A stretch of 45,581 nt of DNA from an uncultured Bacilli bacterium (GCA_934168325.1 CAKPNG010000010.1:1-45581); one strand, 5' to 3'. Positions 16,447-24,561 are shown, numbered from the stretch's first letter. Translations and numbers: made by a program. Notes: generated by a model from the sequence alone, not told the origin.

Positions 16447-17071
16447 GGGCTTTTTTGCAAAAAGAGGCGAATTTGCAATTATTGCACTTAGGTGAAATAG
16501 CTTTACAATAATATCTACCAAAGTGAATAAATTGATGATGTAATTTTATCCAATGCTCTTTTTTAAATATATGTTTTAATTCTTCTTCAACTTGTTTAAC
16601 ACTAGCATTTTCATTAACTAACCCTAATCTTTTTGCAATTCTTTCTACATGAGTATCAACTGGAAATTCAGGAATTTTAAAAAGTTCACAATGAACAACA
16701 TTTGCAGTTTTATTACCAACACCAGGTAAAGACATTAAATCAATTTTATTAACAGGAACTGCACTATTAAATTTTTCTATTAATATAGAAGCTATTTGAA
16801 TGACATTATTAGCTTTATTTTTAGCTAGTCCTAAAGGCTTAACGATATTATAAATATCATCATATTTTGCATTACTTAATTCTTCTAAAGATTTATATTT
16901 ATTAAATAAAATTTTAGTTACGTTATTTACTTTTTTATCAGTAGTTTGAGCACTAAGCATAACTGCAATTAAAAAAGAATAATCAGTTGTATAATTTAAT
17001 TCACAACCAGCATTAGGTAATATTTCATCTAAATATTCTTCAATTAATTTAGCTTTTAATTCTATTTCCAT
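16436..17071 (-). CDS. nth: Endonuclease III (DNA glycosylase/AP lyase)
   Basis: Removes oxidised pyrimidines from DNA. 211 aa. The helix-hairpin-helix LPGVGNKTANVV near residue 113 includes the catalytic Lys, followed by VDTHVERIAKRLGLV with the catalytic Asp near residue 137. The [4Fe-4S] cluster cysteines are visible in CKAISPKCNNCKFASFC plus the preceding spacing near the C-terminus. It overlaps the upstream dnaD gene by 23 bases. The dnaD-nth pair is a conserved Bacillota arrangement. Confidence 0.96.
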   Translation of the reverse strand: MEIELKAKLIEEYLDEILPNAGCELNYTTDYSFLIAVMLSAQTTDKKVNNVTKILFNKYKSLEELSNAKYDDIYNIVKPLGLAKNKANNVIQIASILIEKFNSAVPVNKIDLMSLPGVGNKTANVVHCELFKIPEFPVDTHVERIAKRLGLVNENASVKQVEEELKHIFKKEHWIKLHHQFIHFGRYYCKAISPKCNNCKFASFCKKALKS

Positions 17072-17630
17072 CTAAATCTTCTTCTTTCATCTTATTGATA
17101 ATAATTTTATCCATATATGTGATAGAAAATTTATTAGCTCTTACAGAATCTTTTAAACTATCTAAAATTATATCAACTGGAACTCCATCCATAATCCATT
17201 TATCAACTTTATTAATTTCAATTGGTGATAAAGATCTATTAAAAGTTTCTTGAATTCTATTAAATATTAATTCTCTTTTAGCTTCAAGTTCTTCATTTTG
17301 TTGATATTCTTCATCAGAAAAGATACTTTTTTCAAATAATTTAATTAAAATCTTTTTAATAGGTTCAATAGATGTAGTTAAAGTATTATTATGCTCTTCA
17401 AATTCAATATATTTTTTAGTAAATAATATTGATAAAGATTCATCAATTTCATTCATTGTTAAATTCATTTTTAAAGATAAAACATCACTAGTAATGAAAT
17501 CATTACCTTGAGAAAGTAATTGATTAATCATTAAAATAACCATAACTTCTCTTTCTTTTAATCCTAGTGTTTTATAAAAATCTAATAATAAATAAATAAT
17601 ATTAAGTGCATTTGAATTTTCAAATTTCAT
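17049..17630 (-). CDS. dnaD: DnaD-like replication initiation protein
   Basis: DnaD takes part in loading the replicative helicase at oriC and at restarted forks. The 193-aa protein has an N-terminal winged-helix-like part (KEREVMVILMINQLLSQG near residue 25) and a C-terminal DnaD domain (FNRSLSPIEINKVDKWIMDG near residue 129, then a segment ending NKFSITYMDKIIINKM, near the typical YxxxIL position). It is slightly shorter than Bacillus DnaD (232 aa). It overlaps the upstream CCA-enzyme-like gene by 11 bases and the downstream nth by 23 bases, so all three form one operon. Confidence 0.85.
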   Translation of the reverse strand: MKFENSNALNIIYLLLDFYKTLGLKEREVMVILMINQLLSQGNDFITSDVLSLKMNLTMNEIDESLSILFTKKYIEFEEHNNTLTTSIEPIKKILIKLFEKSIFSDEEYQQNEELEAKRELIFNRIQETFNRSLSPIEINKVDKWIMDGVPVDIILDSLKDSVRANKFSITYMDKIIINKMKEEDLDGNRIKS

Positions 17631-18240
17631 ACTTTAAACCTTTCCTTTTTCTTTCTTCTTCTTTAACTTTATTTGGATTTATCTTTTTTAATAAATCTTC
17701 ATTATTTTTTAATATTGATAAAGTATTTTCATCAACATTAAGATTATACTCTTCTATAAATCGATATGCTCTTAAAATTCTTAATGGATCTTCTTTAATT
17801 CTAGTTAATGGGTCTCCTATAAATCTAAGAATTCTATTATGTAAATCATTTACTCCAGAATTAGTTGGATCAATTATTTTATAATTTTCATCTATATAAA
17901 TTGCATTTATCGTAAAATCTCTTCTTTTATAATCTTTATTTATATCATTAATAAATTTAATCTCATTAGGATGGCGGTGATCTTTATAATTAAGTTCTTC
18001 TCTTAAAGTAACTATATCTACATTAATTCCATCATATTTTGTATTTAATACTCCATATTTAGCGAAAGTATCGTTTAATTTTAAAAATTTTAAAGTATCA
18101 GTTGGTTTAGCATCAGTTACAAAATCATAATCTTTTATCTTGTTATTTAATAAATAATCTCGACTAGTACTACCAATCATATATAGTCTAAAACCATTTT
18201 TATTGAATATATTTTTAAAATAATCAAAAGTCTTATCCAT
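17620..18240 (-). CDS. Short CCA tRNA nucleotidyltransferase / poly(A) polymerase family protein
   Basis: A class II nucleotidyltransferase related to enzymes that build the tRNA CCA end. The head domain is clear: IGSTSRDYLLNNKIKDYDF near residues 22-40 with the catalytic Asp-x-Asp, then RRDFTINAI near residue 106, and the base-selecting region EDPLRILRAYRF near residue 151. The protein stops at 206 aa just after this region, where the family normally continues for another 170 or more residues (neck, body and tail). The stop is a UGA and dnaD starts ten bases before it, so no space remains for the missing part. Either a minimal enzyme or a decayed one. Confidence 0.8.
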   Translation of the reverse strand: MDKTFDYFKNIFNKNGFRLYMIGSTSRDYLLNNKIKDYDFVTDAKPTDTLKFLKLNDTFAKYGVLNTKYDGINVDIVTLREELNYKDHRHPNEIKFINDINKDYKRRDFTINAIYIDENYKIIDPTNSGVNDLHNRILRFIGDPLTRIKEDPLRILRAYRFIEEYNLNVDENTLSILKNNEDLLKKINPNKVKEEERKRKGLKYEI

Positions 18241-18247
18241 AGTTAAA

Positions 18248-18256
18248 ATTATATCA
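18248..18256 (-). promoter_or_regulatory. Extended -10 promoter of the CCA-enzyme/dnaD/nth operon, predicting a leaderless mRNA
   Basis: On the minus strand TGA-TATAAT is a perfect extended -10 element; its last base is eight positions before the A of the ATG at 18240. No Shine-Dalgarno is present. The -35 region is poor, as is common with extended -10 promoters. Confidence 0.6.
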
Positions 18257-18265
18257 ATTTATATG

Positions 18266-18296
18266 AAAAAAAGATATTAGCTAACTAATATCTTTT
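18266..18296 (-). terminator. Intrinsic terminator after the HU gene
   Basis: GATATTAG (18273-18280) pairs perfectly with CTAATATC (18285-18292) around a four-base loop. On the minus strand it is followed by seven T residues. It lies directly downstream of the HU gene. Confidence 0.8.
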
Positions 18297-18318
18297 CAAG
18301 GTCATAGAAATAAAAATA

Positions 18319-18591
18319 TTATTTAATTGTTTCTTTTAAATTTCTACTTGGTTTAAAACCTACTGTTCGTGTTTGTGGAATAGTAATTTTATTACCATCT
18401 ACAGGGCTTGTACCAATTCTTTCTTTTCTTACTTTAACACTGAAAACACCAAATCCGGACAATTTGACAGTTCCATCGTTTTCTAATTCAGCTTTAATTC
18501 TATCTAAGAAAACATCGATTGCCTTTTCAGTTTCTTTCTTTGTAAGACCTACTTCTTCAGCAACAGCTACGACTAAATCAGTTTTGTTCAT
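18319..18591 (-). CDS. hup: DNA-binding protein HU
   Basis: Histone-like nucleoid protein that binds and bends DNA as a dimer. 90 aa, standard length. The N-terminal helices (MNKTDLVVAVAEEVGLTKKE) lead to the beta-arm with FGVFSVKVRKERIGTSPVDG and the arm tip around IPQTRTVGFKPSRNLKE. A strong GGGGG Shine-Dalgarno lies nine bases before the ATG. It has its own terminator, so it is likely an independent, highly expressed unit. Confidence 0.97.
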   Translation of the reverse strand: MNKTDLVVAVAEEVGLTKKETEKAIDVFLDRIKAELENDGTVKLSGFGVFSVKVRKERIGTSPVDGNKITIPQTRTVGFKPSRNLKETIK

Positions 18592-18667
18592 ATGAGTAAC
18601 CCCCTTATTAATTTTAACATTAACACAAAAAAAATTATTTTACAATAAAAAATTATTCGACTACTAT

Positions 18668-19669
18668 CTAGCGTTTCTCTTCTTTAAGGGGTCTTTCCAT
18701 TAACATATTTATTATTGTAGATGGTTTTACTTTTTCAAATAATGATTGATAAAGTCCATTAATTATTGGCATGTCAATATTGTGACTAGTAGCAATTTCA
18801 TAAACTACTTTAATAGTATTTATACCTTCAACAGTTAAATTATTATGTTCAAAAAAATAATTTACATCATCATGAGTTCCTATTATATAACCTGCTTGAA
18901 AGTTTCTTGATTCATTACTATTACAAGTTAAAACTAAATCTCCTAAACCTGTTAAACCTAAAAATGTTTTTTCTTCTGCTTTAAAATATAGACCAAATCG
19001 AGTAATTTCTGCTAAACCTCTAGTAATTAAAGAAGCCTTACTATTTTCTCCATAACCTAAGCCCATTATTACTCCACTTGCTATAGCAATAGCATTTTTT
19101 AATGAAGTTCCAATTTGAGCTCCTATTGTATCAGTTAATGAATAAACTCTAAAATAATTATTAGAAAATAATTCTTGAATCTTTTTAGCAACATTTAAAT
19201 CTTTAGAAACACTACATACACATGTTAAATTTTTCTTAATTATTTCTATAGCAAAACCTGGACCTAATATTGATCCAATTCCTTTAATATATTTATTGTT
19301 AATAGTCATATTTTCAATAACTTCAATTAAAGTCATTTTATAATCTAAATCAAATCCTTTAGCAGCATTAATAATAATTACATCTTTATTTATTAAAGGT
19401 AAAATATCTTTTAATATTAATTTTATAGAATTACTAGGAGTTGCTAAAATTATATAATCACTATCTTTTACTACTTCATTTAAATTATTTGAAACTATAA
19501 TATCATGATTAATTTGATAATTTTCAAATCTAGGAATTGTATGATTTTTATTAATATAGTCGACTTTTAAAGGGTTTCTATCAAAAACAAGGACTTTTTG
19601 ATTGTTATTGGCTAAGATATCGCTAAGAGCTAATCCAAACTCACCACCACCAAAAACACCAATTTTCAT
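18668..19669 (-). CDS. gpsA: Glycerol-3-phosphate dehydrogenase [NAD(P)+]
   Basis: Makes sn-glycerol 3-phosphate from dihydroxyacetone phosphate for phospholipid synthesis. 333 aa. The N-terminal dinucleotide fold has GVFGGGEFGLAL. Family blocks include AAKGFD near residue 113, GSILGPGFAIEI near residue 132, TSLKNAIAIASGVIMGLGYG near residue 188 with the catalytic Lys, and GLTGLGDLVLTC near residue 238. It follows der after two bases in one operon. The order cmk-der-gpsA-hup matches a conserved Bacillota block. Confidence 0.95.
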   Translation of the reverse strand: MKIGVFGGGEFGLALSDILANNNQKVLVFDRNPLKVDYINKNHTIPRFENYQINHDIIVSNNLNEVVKDSDYIILATPSNSIKLILKDILPLINKDVIIINAAKGFDLDYKMTLIEVIENMTINNKYIKGIGSILGPGFAIEIIKKNLTCVCSVSKDLNVAKKIQELFSNNYFRVYSLTDTIGAQIGTSLKNAIAIASGVIMGLGYGENSKASLITRGLAEITRFGLYFKAEEKTFLGLTGLGDLVLTCNSNESRNFQAGYIIGTHDDVNYFFEHNNLTVEGINTIKVVYEIATSHNIDMPIINGLYQSLFEKVKPSTIINMLMERPLKEEKR

Positions 19670-19671
19670 TA

Positions 19672-20979
19672 TTATTTTTTCCTTCTACAAACAAGATTAA
19701 TTGGTGATCCAACAAGTTCAAAAGATTCTCTAATTCTATTTTCTAAATATCTTAAATATGAGAAATGCATCCAAGTAGGATCATTACAAAATAAAGCAAT
19801 AGTCATAGGTTTACTACCTACTTGTTGAGCATAATATATTTTACAACGTCCACCATTAAAATCAGGTGTTTCATTCATCATTTGAGCTTCTTGAATAATT
19901 TCATTTAATAAACTTGTTTTAATTTCAAAAGTATAACTATCATAAACTTTATCAATTAAAGGAAGTACATCTTTAACTCTTTGTCCACTTAAAGCACTTA
20001 TATATAAAATAGGAGCATAATCTAAGAATTTAAATTCTTTACGAATCTTTTTACTAAATTCATTCATTGTATTATTATCTTTATCAATAGCATCCCATTT
20101 ATTAACAATTATAATAATAGCTTTTTTACATTCAACAGCATATCCAACAACATGCTTATCTTGTTCAGTAATACCTTTTATAGCATCAATAAGTAATAAA
20201 CAAACATCACTTTCATCAATTGCTTTTAAAGATCTTAAAGCAGCATATTTATCGATAGATTCATATATTTTTCCACGCTTTTTTAAACCAGCAGTATCAA
20301 TAATCGTATATTCTTTATCATTATGAATAAATGTAGTATCAATAGCATCTCTAGTTGTACCTTCAATATTAGAAACAATAACTCTATTTTCTTTTAAAAT
20401 AGAATTAACTAAACTGGATTTACCAACATTAGGTCTACCAATAACAGAAAATTTAATAGAATTATCTTCATTATCAAGCTCGCAATCAGGTAATTTTTTA
20501 ATAATATCATCTAAAATATCACCAATACCAATACCATGAGCACCACTTACTGGAATAGGATCACCTAAACCTAATGAATAAAACTCATAAATATTATTTT
20601 TAGATTCATTATTATCAATTTTATTAACAGCTAAAACAACAGGCTTTTTAGATTTATGTAAAATAGAAGCAACTAATTTATCATCATCTGTTAAGCCAAT
20701 TTGACCATCAGTAACAAATAAAATAACATCTGCTTCTTCAATAGCTATTTCAGCTTGCATTCTAATAAGTTGTTGAAAAGGACGATCTTCTACTTCGATA
20801 CCACCTGTATCAATCAATCTAAAAGATCTAGTTAACCAACTACTATTAGCATAAATTCTATCACGAGTAACACCTCTAGTTTCTTCAATAATAGATTTCT
20901 TTTCGCCTATAATTCTATTAAATATTGTTGATTTACCTACTGAAGGACTACCAACAATAGCAACTGTACCAACTTTCAT
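19672..20979 (-). CDS. der: Ribosome assembly GTPase Der (EngA)
   Basis: Double-GTPase required for 50S subunit maturation. 435 aa. The first G domain has GSPSVGKST near residue 10, DTGG near residue 58 and NKID near residue 119. The second has GRPNVGKSS near residue 181, DTAGLKKRGK near residue 228 and NKWD near residue 293. A C-terminal KH-like domain completes the protein. Its start overlaps the cmk stop codon (TAATG), so the two are translationally coupled. Confidence 0.97.
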   Translation of the reverse strand: MKVGTVAIVGSPSVGKSTIFNRIIGEKKSIIEETRGVTRDRIYANSSWLTRSFRLIDTGGIEVEDRPFQQLIRMQAEIAIEEADVILFVTDGQIGLTDDDKLVASILHKSKKPVVLAVNKIDNNESKNNIYEFYSLGLGDPIPVSGAHGIGIGDILDDIIKKLPDCELDNEDNSIKFSVIGRPNVGKSSLVNSILKENRVIVSNIEGTTRDAIDTTFIHNDKEYTIIDTAGLKKRGKIYESIDKYAALRSLKAIDESDVCLLLIDAIKGITEQDKHVVGYAVECKKAIIIIVNKWDAIDKDNNTMNEFSKKIRKEFKFLDYAPILYISALSGQRVKDVLPLIDKVYDSYTFEIKTSLLNEIIQEAQMMNETPDFNGGRCKIYYAQQVGSKPMTIALFCNDPTWMHFSYLRYLENRIRESFELVGSPINLVCRRKK

Positions 20980-21644
20980 TATTCTATTCCTTTACTTTTA
21001 CAAATTTTTAATATTTCATTAACTACATCTTCTATAGACATATATGTTGTATCTATAGTAATACAATCTTTAGCAGCAACTAAAGGGGAAAATTCTCTAT
21101 GTGAATCAATATAATCTCTTTTCTTAACATTTTCTAAAATACTTTCAAATGAAGAATTAATACCTTTTTCTAAATTTTCTTTATAACGACGTCTTGCTCT
21201 TTCATTAGCTTCAGCAATTTGAAATATCTTTACATTAGCACTAGGTAAAACATGACTTCCAATATCTCTTCCATCCATTACGACATTTCTATTATTAGCA
21301 ATTTCTCTTTGAAGTCTAACAAGTTCTATACGAATATCTTTATAACTTGCAATATAACTAACATTATCAGCAACATCATTCATTCTAATTTCTTTAGAAA
21401 CATCAATATTATTTAAAGTAATATGATTTTCTTTATTAAAACTAATATTTATTTTACCAATTAATTTAATAGCTTCAGCTTCATTCTTAGGATCAATATT
21501 ATTAATAATGCATGCATAAGTAAAAGCTCGATACATTGCACCAGTATCTACATATAAAAAATTTAATTTTTCAGCAACAATTTTAGCAACTGTGGATTTT
21601 CCACTAGCGCTAGGTCCATCAATAGCAACAGCAAAAGTCTTCAT
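20979..21644 (-). CDS. cmk: Cytidylate kinase
   Basis: Phosphorylates CMP and dCMP with ATP. 221 aa. P-loop GPSASGKST near residue 9, DTGAMYRAFT near residue 33, MDGRDIGSHVLP near residue 123 and the lid region RARRRYKENLEKG near residue 150 are all typical. The start overlaps the end of the upstream 80-aa membrane protein gene by four bases. Confidence 0.96.
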   Translation of the reverse strand: MKTFAVAIDGPSASGKSTVAKIVAEKLNFLYVDTGAMYRAFTYACIINNIDPKNEAEAIKLIGKINISFNKENHITLNNIDVSKEIRMNDVADNVSYIASYKDIRIELVRLQREIANNRNVVMDGRDIGSHVLPSANVKIFQIAEANERARRRYKENLEKGINSSFESILENVKKRDYIDSHREFSPLVAAKDCITIDTTYMSIEDVVNEILKICKSKGIE

Positions 21645-21883
21645 AAATAATTAACACCAAAATAAACAAGTAAAATAATACCAATAATAATACATAAAGC
21701 CAAGATAGAATAATAAATAATTAATTTTCTTTTCTCTTTTTTCTTAAAATAGACAATCAAATCATTGAGTTTAGCCTTTCTTTCTTCTTTATGAATTTGA
21801 TTATTTTTTTCGTTATCACTCTTATTAATCGAATTTCTATAATCTTCAAATTTTTCTTGTCTAGTTGTATTATTTTTAGCCAT
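21641..21883 (-). CDS. Small single-pass membrane protein of unknown function
   Basis: 80 aa. The first 50 residues are strongly charged and probably helical (many Lys, Glu and Asn), ending in the basic stretch KKKEKRK. One membrane helix follows at about residues 53-77. It resembles a C-tail-anchored or N-in membrane protein, but no family is recognised. It is the first gene of the cmk-der-gpsA operon and overlaps cmk by four bases. It has no Shine-Dalgarno; a TATGAT/TAAAAT -10 region lies only 7-12 bases before the ATG. Confidence 0.7.
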   Translation of the reverse strand: MAKNNTTRQEKFEDYRNSINKSDNEKNNQIHKEERKAKLNDLIVYFKKKEKRKLIIYYSILALCIIIGIILLVYFGVNYL

Positions 21884-21913
21884 GCATTTATTTTATCATA
21901 CTTGCGTTAAACA

Positions 21914-21942
21914 TTTACAAAAAACTCTCTTTTAGTTATAAT
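21914..21942 (+). promoter_or_regulatory. Promoter of the ferredoxin gene
   Basis: TTTACA (21914-21919, 5/6) and a perfect TATAAT (21937-21942) are 17 bases apart. The transcript starts near 21949, and GGAGGAA follows in good position before the ATG. Confidence 0.8.
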
Positions 21943-21965
21943 TATTTCAATGGAGGAATAGAAAA

Positions 21966-22139
21966 ATGAAGTTACATATTGATAGTGAAACTTGCGTTGG
22001 TTGTGGTCTCTGTGTCGGTTCATATCCTGATACATTTGCTTTCGACGATGAAGGTAAAGCTACAGTCATCGGTGAAATCGATGAAGCTAGTGCTGAAGAA
22101 GCAATTGGTTCTTGCCCAGCTGGAGCAATCAGCGAATAA
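21966..22139 (+). CDS. fer: Small [4Fe-4S] ferredoxin
   Basis: A 57-aa electron carrier with one cluster site: CVGCGLC (Cys10, Cys13, Cys16) and the fourth ligand Cys50 in CPAGAI. The residue where two-cluster ferredoxins have a further Cys is Tyr20. The rest is acidic (FDDEG, EIDEASAEEA), typical of soluble ferredoxins. It has a near-consensus promoter, a strong Shine-Dalgarno (GGAGGAA) and its own terminator, suggesting high expression. The likely partner is the pyruvate:ferredoxin oxidoreductase encoded 6 kb away. Confidence 0.95.
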   Translation: MKLHIDSETCVGCGLCVGSYPDTFAFDDEGKATVIGEIDEASAEEAIGSCPAGAISE

Positions 22140-22159
22140 TTAACTTTTCTTAAAATAAT

Positions 22160-22185
22160 AAAAAGCCTGATGTCAGGCTTTTTAT
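22160..22185. terminator. Bidirectional terminator between fer and ribU
   Basis: AAAAAGCCTG (22160-22169) pairs with CAGGCTTTTT (22174-22183) around loop ATGT. The A and T runs on both sides let it end the ferredoxin transcript (+) and the ribU transcript (-). Confidence 0.9.
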
Positions 22186-22186
22186 T

Positions 22187-22798
22187 TTACTTATTTTTAT
22201 TGATTAAGAATTGTAATGGCTTATAAATCATTAATGTAGCAGCAATTACAATTACATTTTTTATTAAATTAAATGGTATTAATAATATAGATATAATAGG
22301 ATCTAAATCACTTTTAATATTTACATTAAATATTGCTTTAAATGCACCAGCAATTGAACCTTCAGGCATATGATAAACTTTCATATATAAAGGGAATATT
22401 GTGTATAAATTAATAATTGTTGAGAATATCATATTTAATACGAAACCAATTGATAAACCAATGACTGCATTTTTAAATGTTCTATTCTTATTGTATATAA
22501 TACTTGCTGGTAAAATTAATGCTAATGAATACATTAAATCACCAAGTTCTCCTGCACAAAATGTTGATGTCATTGGTAATTTTATTAAAGTTTTTAATAT
22601 AATTACGGAACAACCAACAAATGGTCCATAACTTAATCCTGCAATTAATGAAGGAATATCATCAAGGTGAATACTCATAAATCCTGGCGCAACAAATGGT
22701 AAATTAAATTGTAACCCAGGTACACAGTACAAAATAGCCGCTAATGCTCCAAATATAGCAATAGCACAAATGTTATTAAGTGATAAATACTTTTTCAT
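22187..22798 (-). CDS. ribU: Riboflavin ECF transporter S component RibU
   Basis: Membrane protein that binds riboflavin and works with an energy-coupling module encoded elsewhere. 203 aa with about six membrane helices. The RibU signature KTLIKLPMTSTFCAGELGDL lies near residues 89-108 and binds the flavin in known structures. An FMN riboswitch precedes the gene, which independently supports the substrate. The Shine-Dalgarno (GAAAGG) sits inside a hairpin of the riboswitch expression platform. Confidence 0.95.
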   Translation of the reverse strand: MKKYLSLNNICAIAIFGALAAILYCVPGLQFNLPFVAPGFMSIHLDDIPSLIAGLSYGPFVGCSVIILKTLIKLPMTSTFCAGELGDLMYSLALILPASIIYNKNRTFKNAVIGLSIGFVLNMIFSTIINLYTIFPLYMKVYHMPEGSIAGAFKAIFNVNIKSDLDPIISILLIPFNLIKNVIVIAATLMIYKPLQFLINKNK

Positions 22799-22805
22799 AA
22801 AAAAA

Positions 22806-22823
22806 GACCTTTCACTTCAGGCC
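22806..22823 (-). promoter_or_regulatory. Expression-platform hairpin masking the ribU Shine-Dalgarno
   Basis: On the minus strand GGCCT and AGGTC (one G-U pair) enclose GAAGTGAA, and seven T residues follow before the ATG. The hairpin covers the AAAGG Shine-Dalgarno and could also act as a short terminator. The CCTGAAGT inside it is exactly complementary to ACTTCAGG at the 5' edge of the aptamer (22938-22945), giving an alternative fold. Confidence 0.7.
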
Positions 22824-22834
22824 TAAATAAATAT

Positions 22835-22947
22835 ATACTTCTTTCATCCAGACTTTACTGTTGCTACTAGAATTTCACTAGTTCGTATCGAAATATCGAT
22901 TCGTGGAGTATACCACCAGTGAGGAATCACACCTCGCCCTGAAGTAT
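22835..22947 (-). ncRNA. FMN riboswitch (RFN element)
   Basis: Read on the minus strand, the conserved RFN segments appear in order: CTTCAGGGCGAGGTG, GATTCCTCACTGGTGGTA, AACTAGTGAAATTCTAGT, and CAGTAAAGTCTGGATGAAAG. The closing stem P1 is ATACTTC with GAAGTAT (7 bp). It lies directly upstream of ribU and should shut it off when FMN is abundant. Confidence 0.95.
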
Positions 22948-23011
22948 TTACAATTATAGGACTAATCATCTTTAATGTAAAGGCTTTCATAAATTTCTTA
23001 TATCATAATTA

Positions 23012-23039
23012 TTGACAGATAATAGCAAATTTCTATAAT
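23012..23039 (+). promoter_or_regulatory. Consensus promoter of the first MATE gene
   Basis: A perfect TTGACA (23012-23017) and a perfect TATAAT (23034-23039) are 16 bases apart. The 13-base leader carries GGTGA as Shine-Dalgarno. Confidence 0.8.
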
Positions 23040-23058
23040 TATCTTCGGTGAAAAAAAT

Positions 23059-24561
23059 ATGAGTTTATTAATTAAGTTTAGAAATTTATTCAATCCTATA
23101 GATTTAACAAAAGGTAGCATATTAAAGAATATCATAATATTCTTGATTCCAATTTTATTGAGTTTAATATTTCAACAATTATATTCTTTAACTGATGCAA
23201 TTATTGTTGGCAAAACTTTATCAAGTGCTGAAATATCAGGAATTAATGACGTCGCACCTTTATGTAATATTCCTTTACAATTCGCTATTGGTTGTACTAG
23301 TGGATTTTCAGTAGTTATTGCTAATTTAATTGGCAAAAATGATAAAAATGGTGCTAGAAAAAGTTTTCTTGTTCAAATTATATTGAGTATCGGAATTACT
23401 GTTATTTTAACTATCATATTTTGTTTATTAACAGATGATTTATTATCTATTATGGATATTAAAGAAAGTGCTACTGATCCTTCAAAGCAAGCTGTTTATC
23501 AATCTGCTCATGATTATTTATTTATTATATATTTAGGTATGATATGCCAAATGTTTTATAACTTAATTGTAGCTAATTTAAGAGCTCTTGGAGATAGTTT
23601 TACTCCATTTTTATTCTTAGTAGTTGGTACAGTTCTTAATGTTTTCTTAGATTTATTATTTATAATTCCTTTAAAATTAGGAGTTGCTGGTAGTGCTTGG
23701 GCTACTAATTTATCACAATTAATCGCTGCAGTTGGATGTTTTATCTATGCTTATATAAAATATCCTTTCTTAAGAATTAAAAAGTCTGATTTTAAATTTT
23801 CTTTTAAATTTATTTTAGAACATTTAAAAAATGGATGTCCTTTAGGATTTAATTTTTCAATATTACAAATTGGTATTGTAATAATGCAAATGGCTGTTAT
23901 TGCTTTTGATTATGATCCAAGTGGAGTTATGGTCGCCAATCAACCAGTTCAAATTGGCTATTCTATAGCTTGTAAATTAATAATGATATTAGTAAGTGCT
24001 TTTAATTCATTAGGAGCTTGTGCTATCACTTATTTTGGCCAAAATAATGGTGCTAAAAAATATGACCGTATTAATAAAGGATTTAAAGTTTTATTTTATT
24101 TAGGACTAGCTATGTGGATAATTTTAGCAGGAGTCTTTGCTTTAATGTCTATTAATGGTGCTTATTTATATATATTCTTAGATGGAAGTAAGGTTACCAA
24201 AGAAGTTATAAAATATGGAAATTTATATTTATATTCAACATTACCTTTGGGATTCTTTTTAATGGTATTAATTTTATTAAGAAATAGTTTAAGTGGATTA
24301 AATAGACCTTTATTTCCTTTCTTAGCTGGAATTGGTGAAATGTTAGCTAGAAGTATTTTATGTATTTATTTACCTAGATTAATAAATGGTGGTCCTATTA
24401 ATTCAACTGCTAGTGATTTTGCTTATGTTTCAACATGTTTCGCTGATCCTTTAGCTTGGATAAGTGCTACATTAATAATGATTGTTCCAATGATATTAGT
24501 TTTAAAAAATAATTATAAATTAATGGTTCAAAGTAATAAAATCGAGACCATTAATAAATAA
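23059..24561 (+). CDS. MATE family efflux transporter
   Basis: A 500-aa, twelve-helix exporter of the MATE (NorM/DinF-like) family that swaps Na+ or H+ for drugs or metabolites. The N-terminus has the family pattern DLTKGSILKNIIIFLIPILL then FQQLYSLTDAIIVG (residues 14-52). Two similar six-helix halves are visible, the second beginning near residue 255. The gene has a fully consensus promoter and stands alone. The substrate cannot be told from sequence. Confidence 0.9.
   Translation: MSLLIKFRNLFNPIDLTKGSILKNIIIFLIPILLSLIFQQLYSLTDAIIVGKTLSSAEISGINDVAPLCNIPLQFAIGCTSGFSVVIANLIGKNDKNGARKSFLVQIILSIGITVILTIIFCLLTDDLLSIMDIKESATDPSKQAVYQSAHDYLFIIYLGMICQMFYNLIVANLRALGDSFTPFLFLVVGTVLNVFLDLLFIIPLKLGVAGSAWATNLSQLIAAVGCFIYAYIKYPFLRIKKSDFKFSFKFILEHLKNGCPLGFNFSILQIGIVIMQMAVIAFDYDPSGVMVANQPVQIGYSIACKLIMILVSAFNSLGACAITYFGQNNGAKKYDRINKGFKVLFYLGLAMWIILAGVFALMSINGAYLYIFLDGSKVTKEVIKYGNLYLYSTLPLGFFLMVLILLRNSLSGLNRPLFPFLAGIGEMLARSILCIYLPRLINGGPINSTASDFAYVSTCFADPLAWISATLIMIVPMILVLKNNYKLMVQSNKIETINK

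Noticed and set aside
17606..17884. Plus-strand open frame across the CCA-like/dnaD junction
   Set aside because: Lies antisense to two recognisable genes and has no family motif or Shine-Dalgarno.
17620..18240. UGA read as tryptophan extending the CCA-like protein
   Set aside because: Reading through the UGA adds only five residues before a UAA, and other genes end sensibly at UGA, so the standard code applies.
22401..22631. Plus-strand open frame inside ribU
   Set aside because: Antisense to RibU, which is supported by its signature and the FMN riboswitch.
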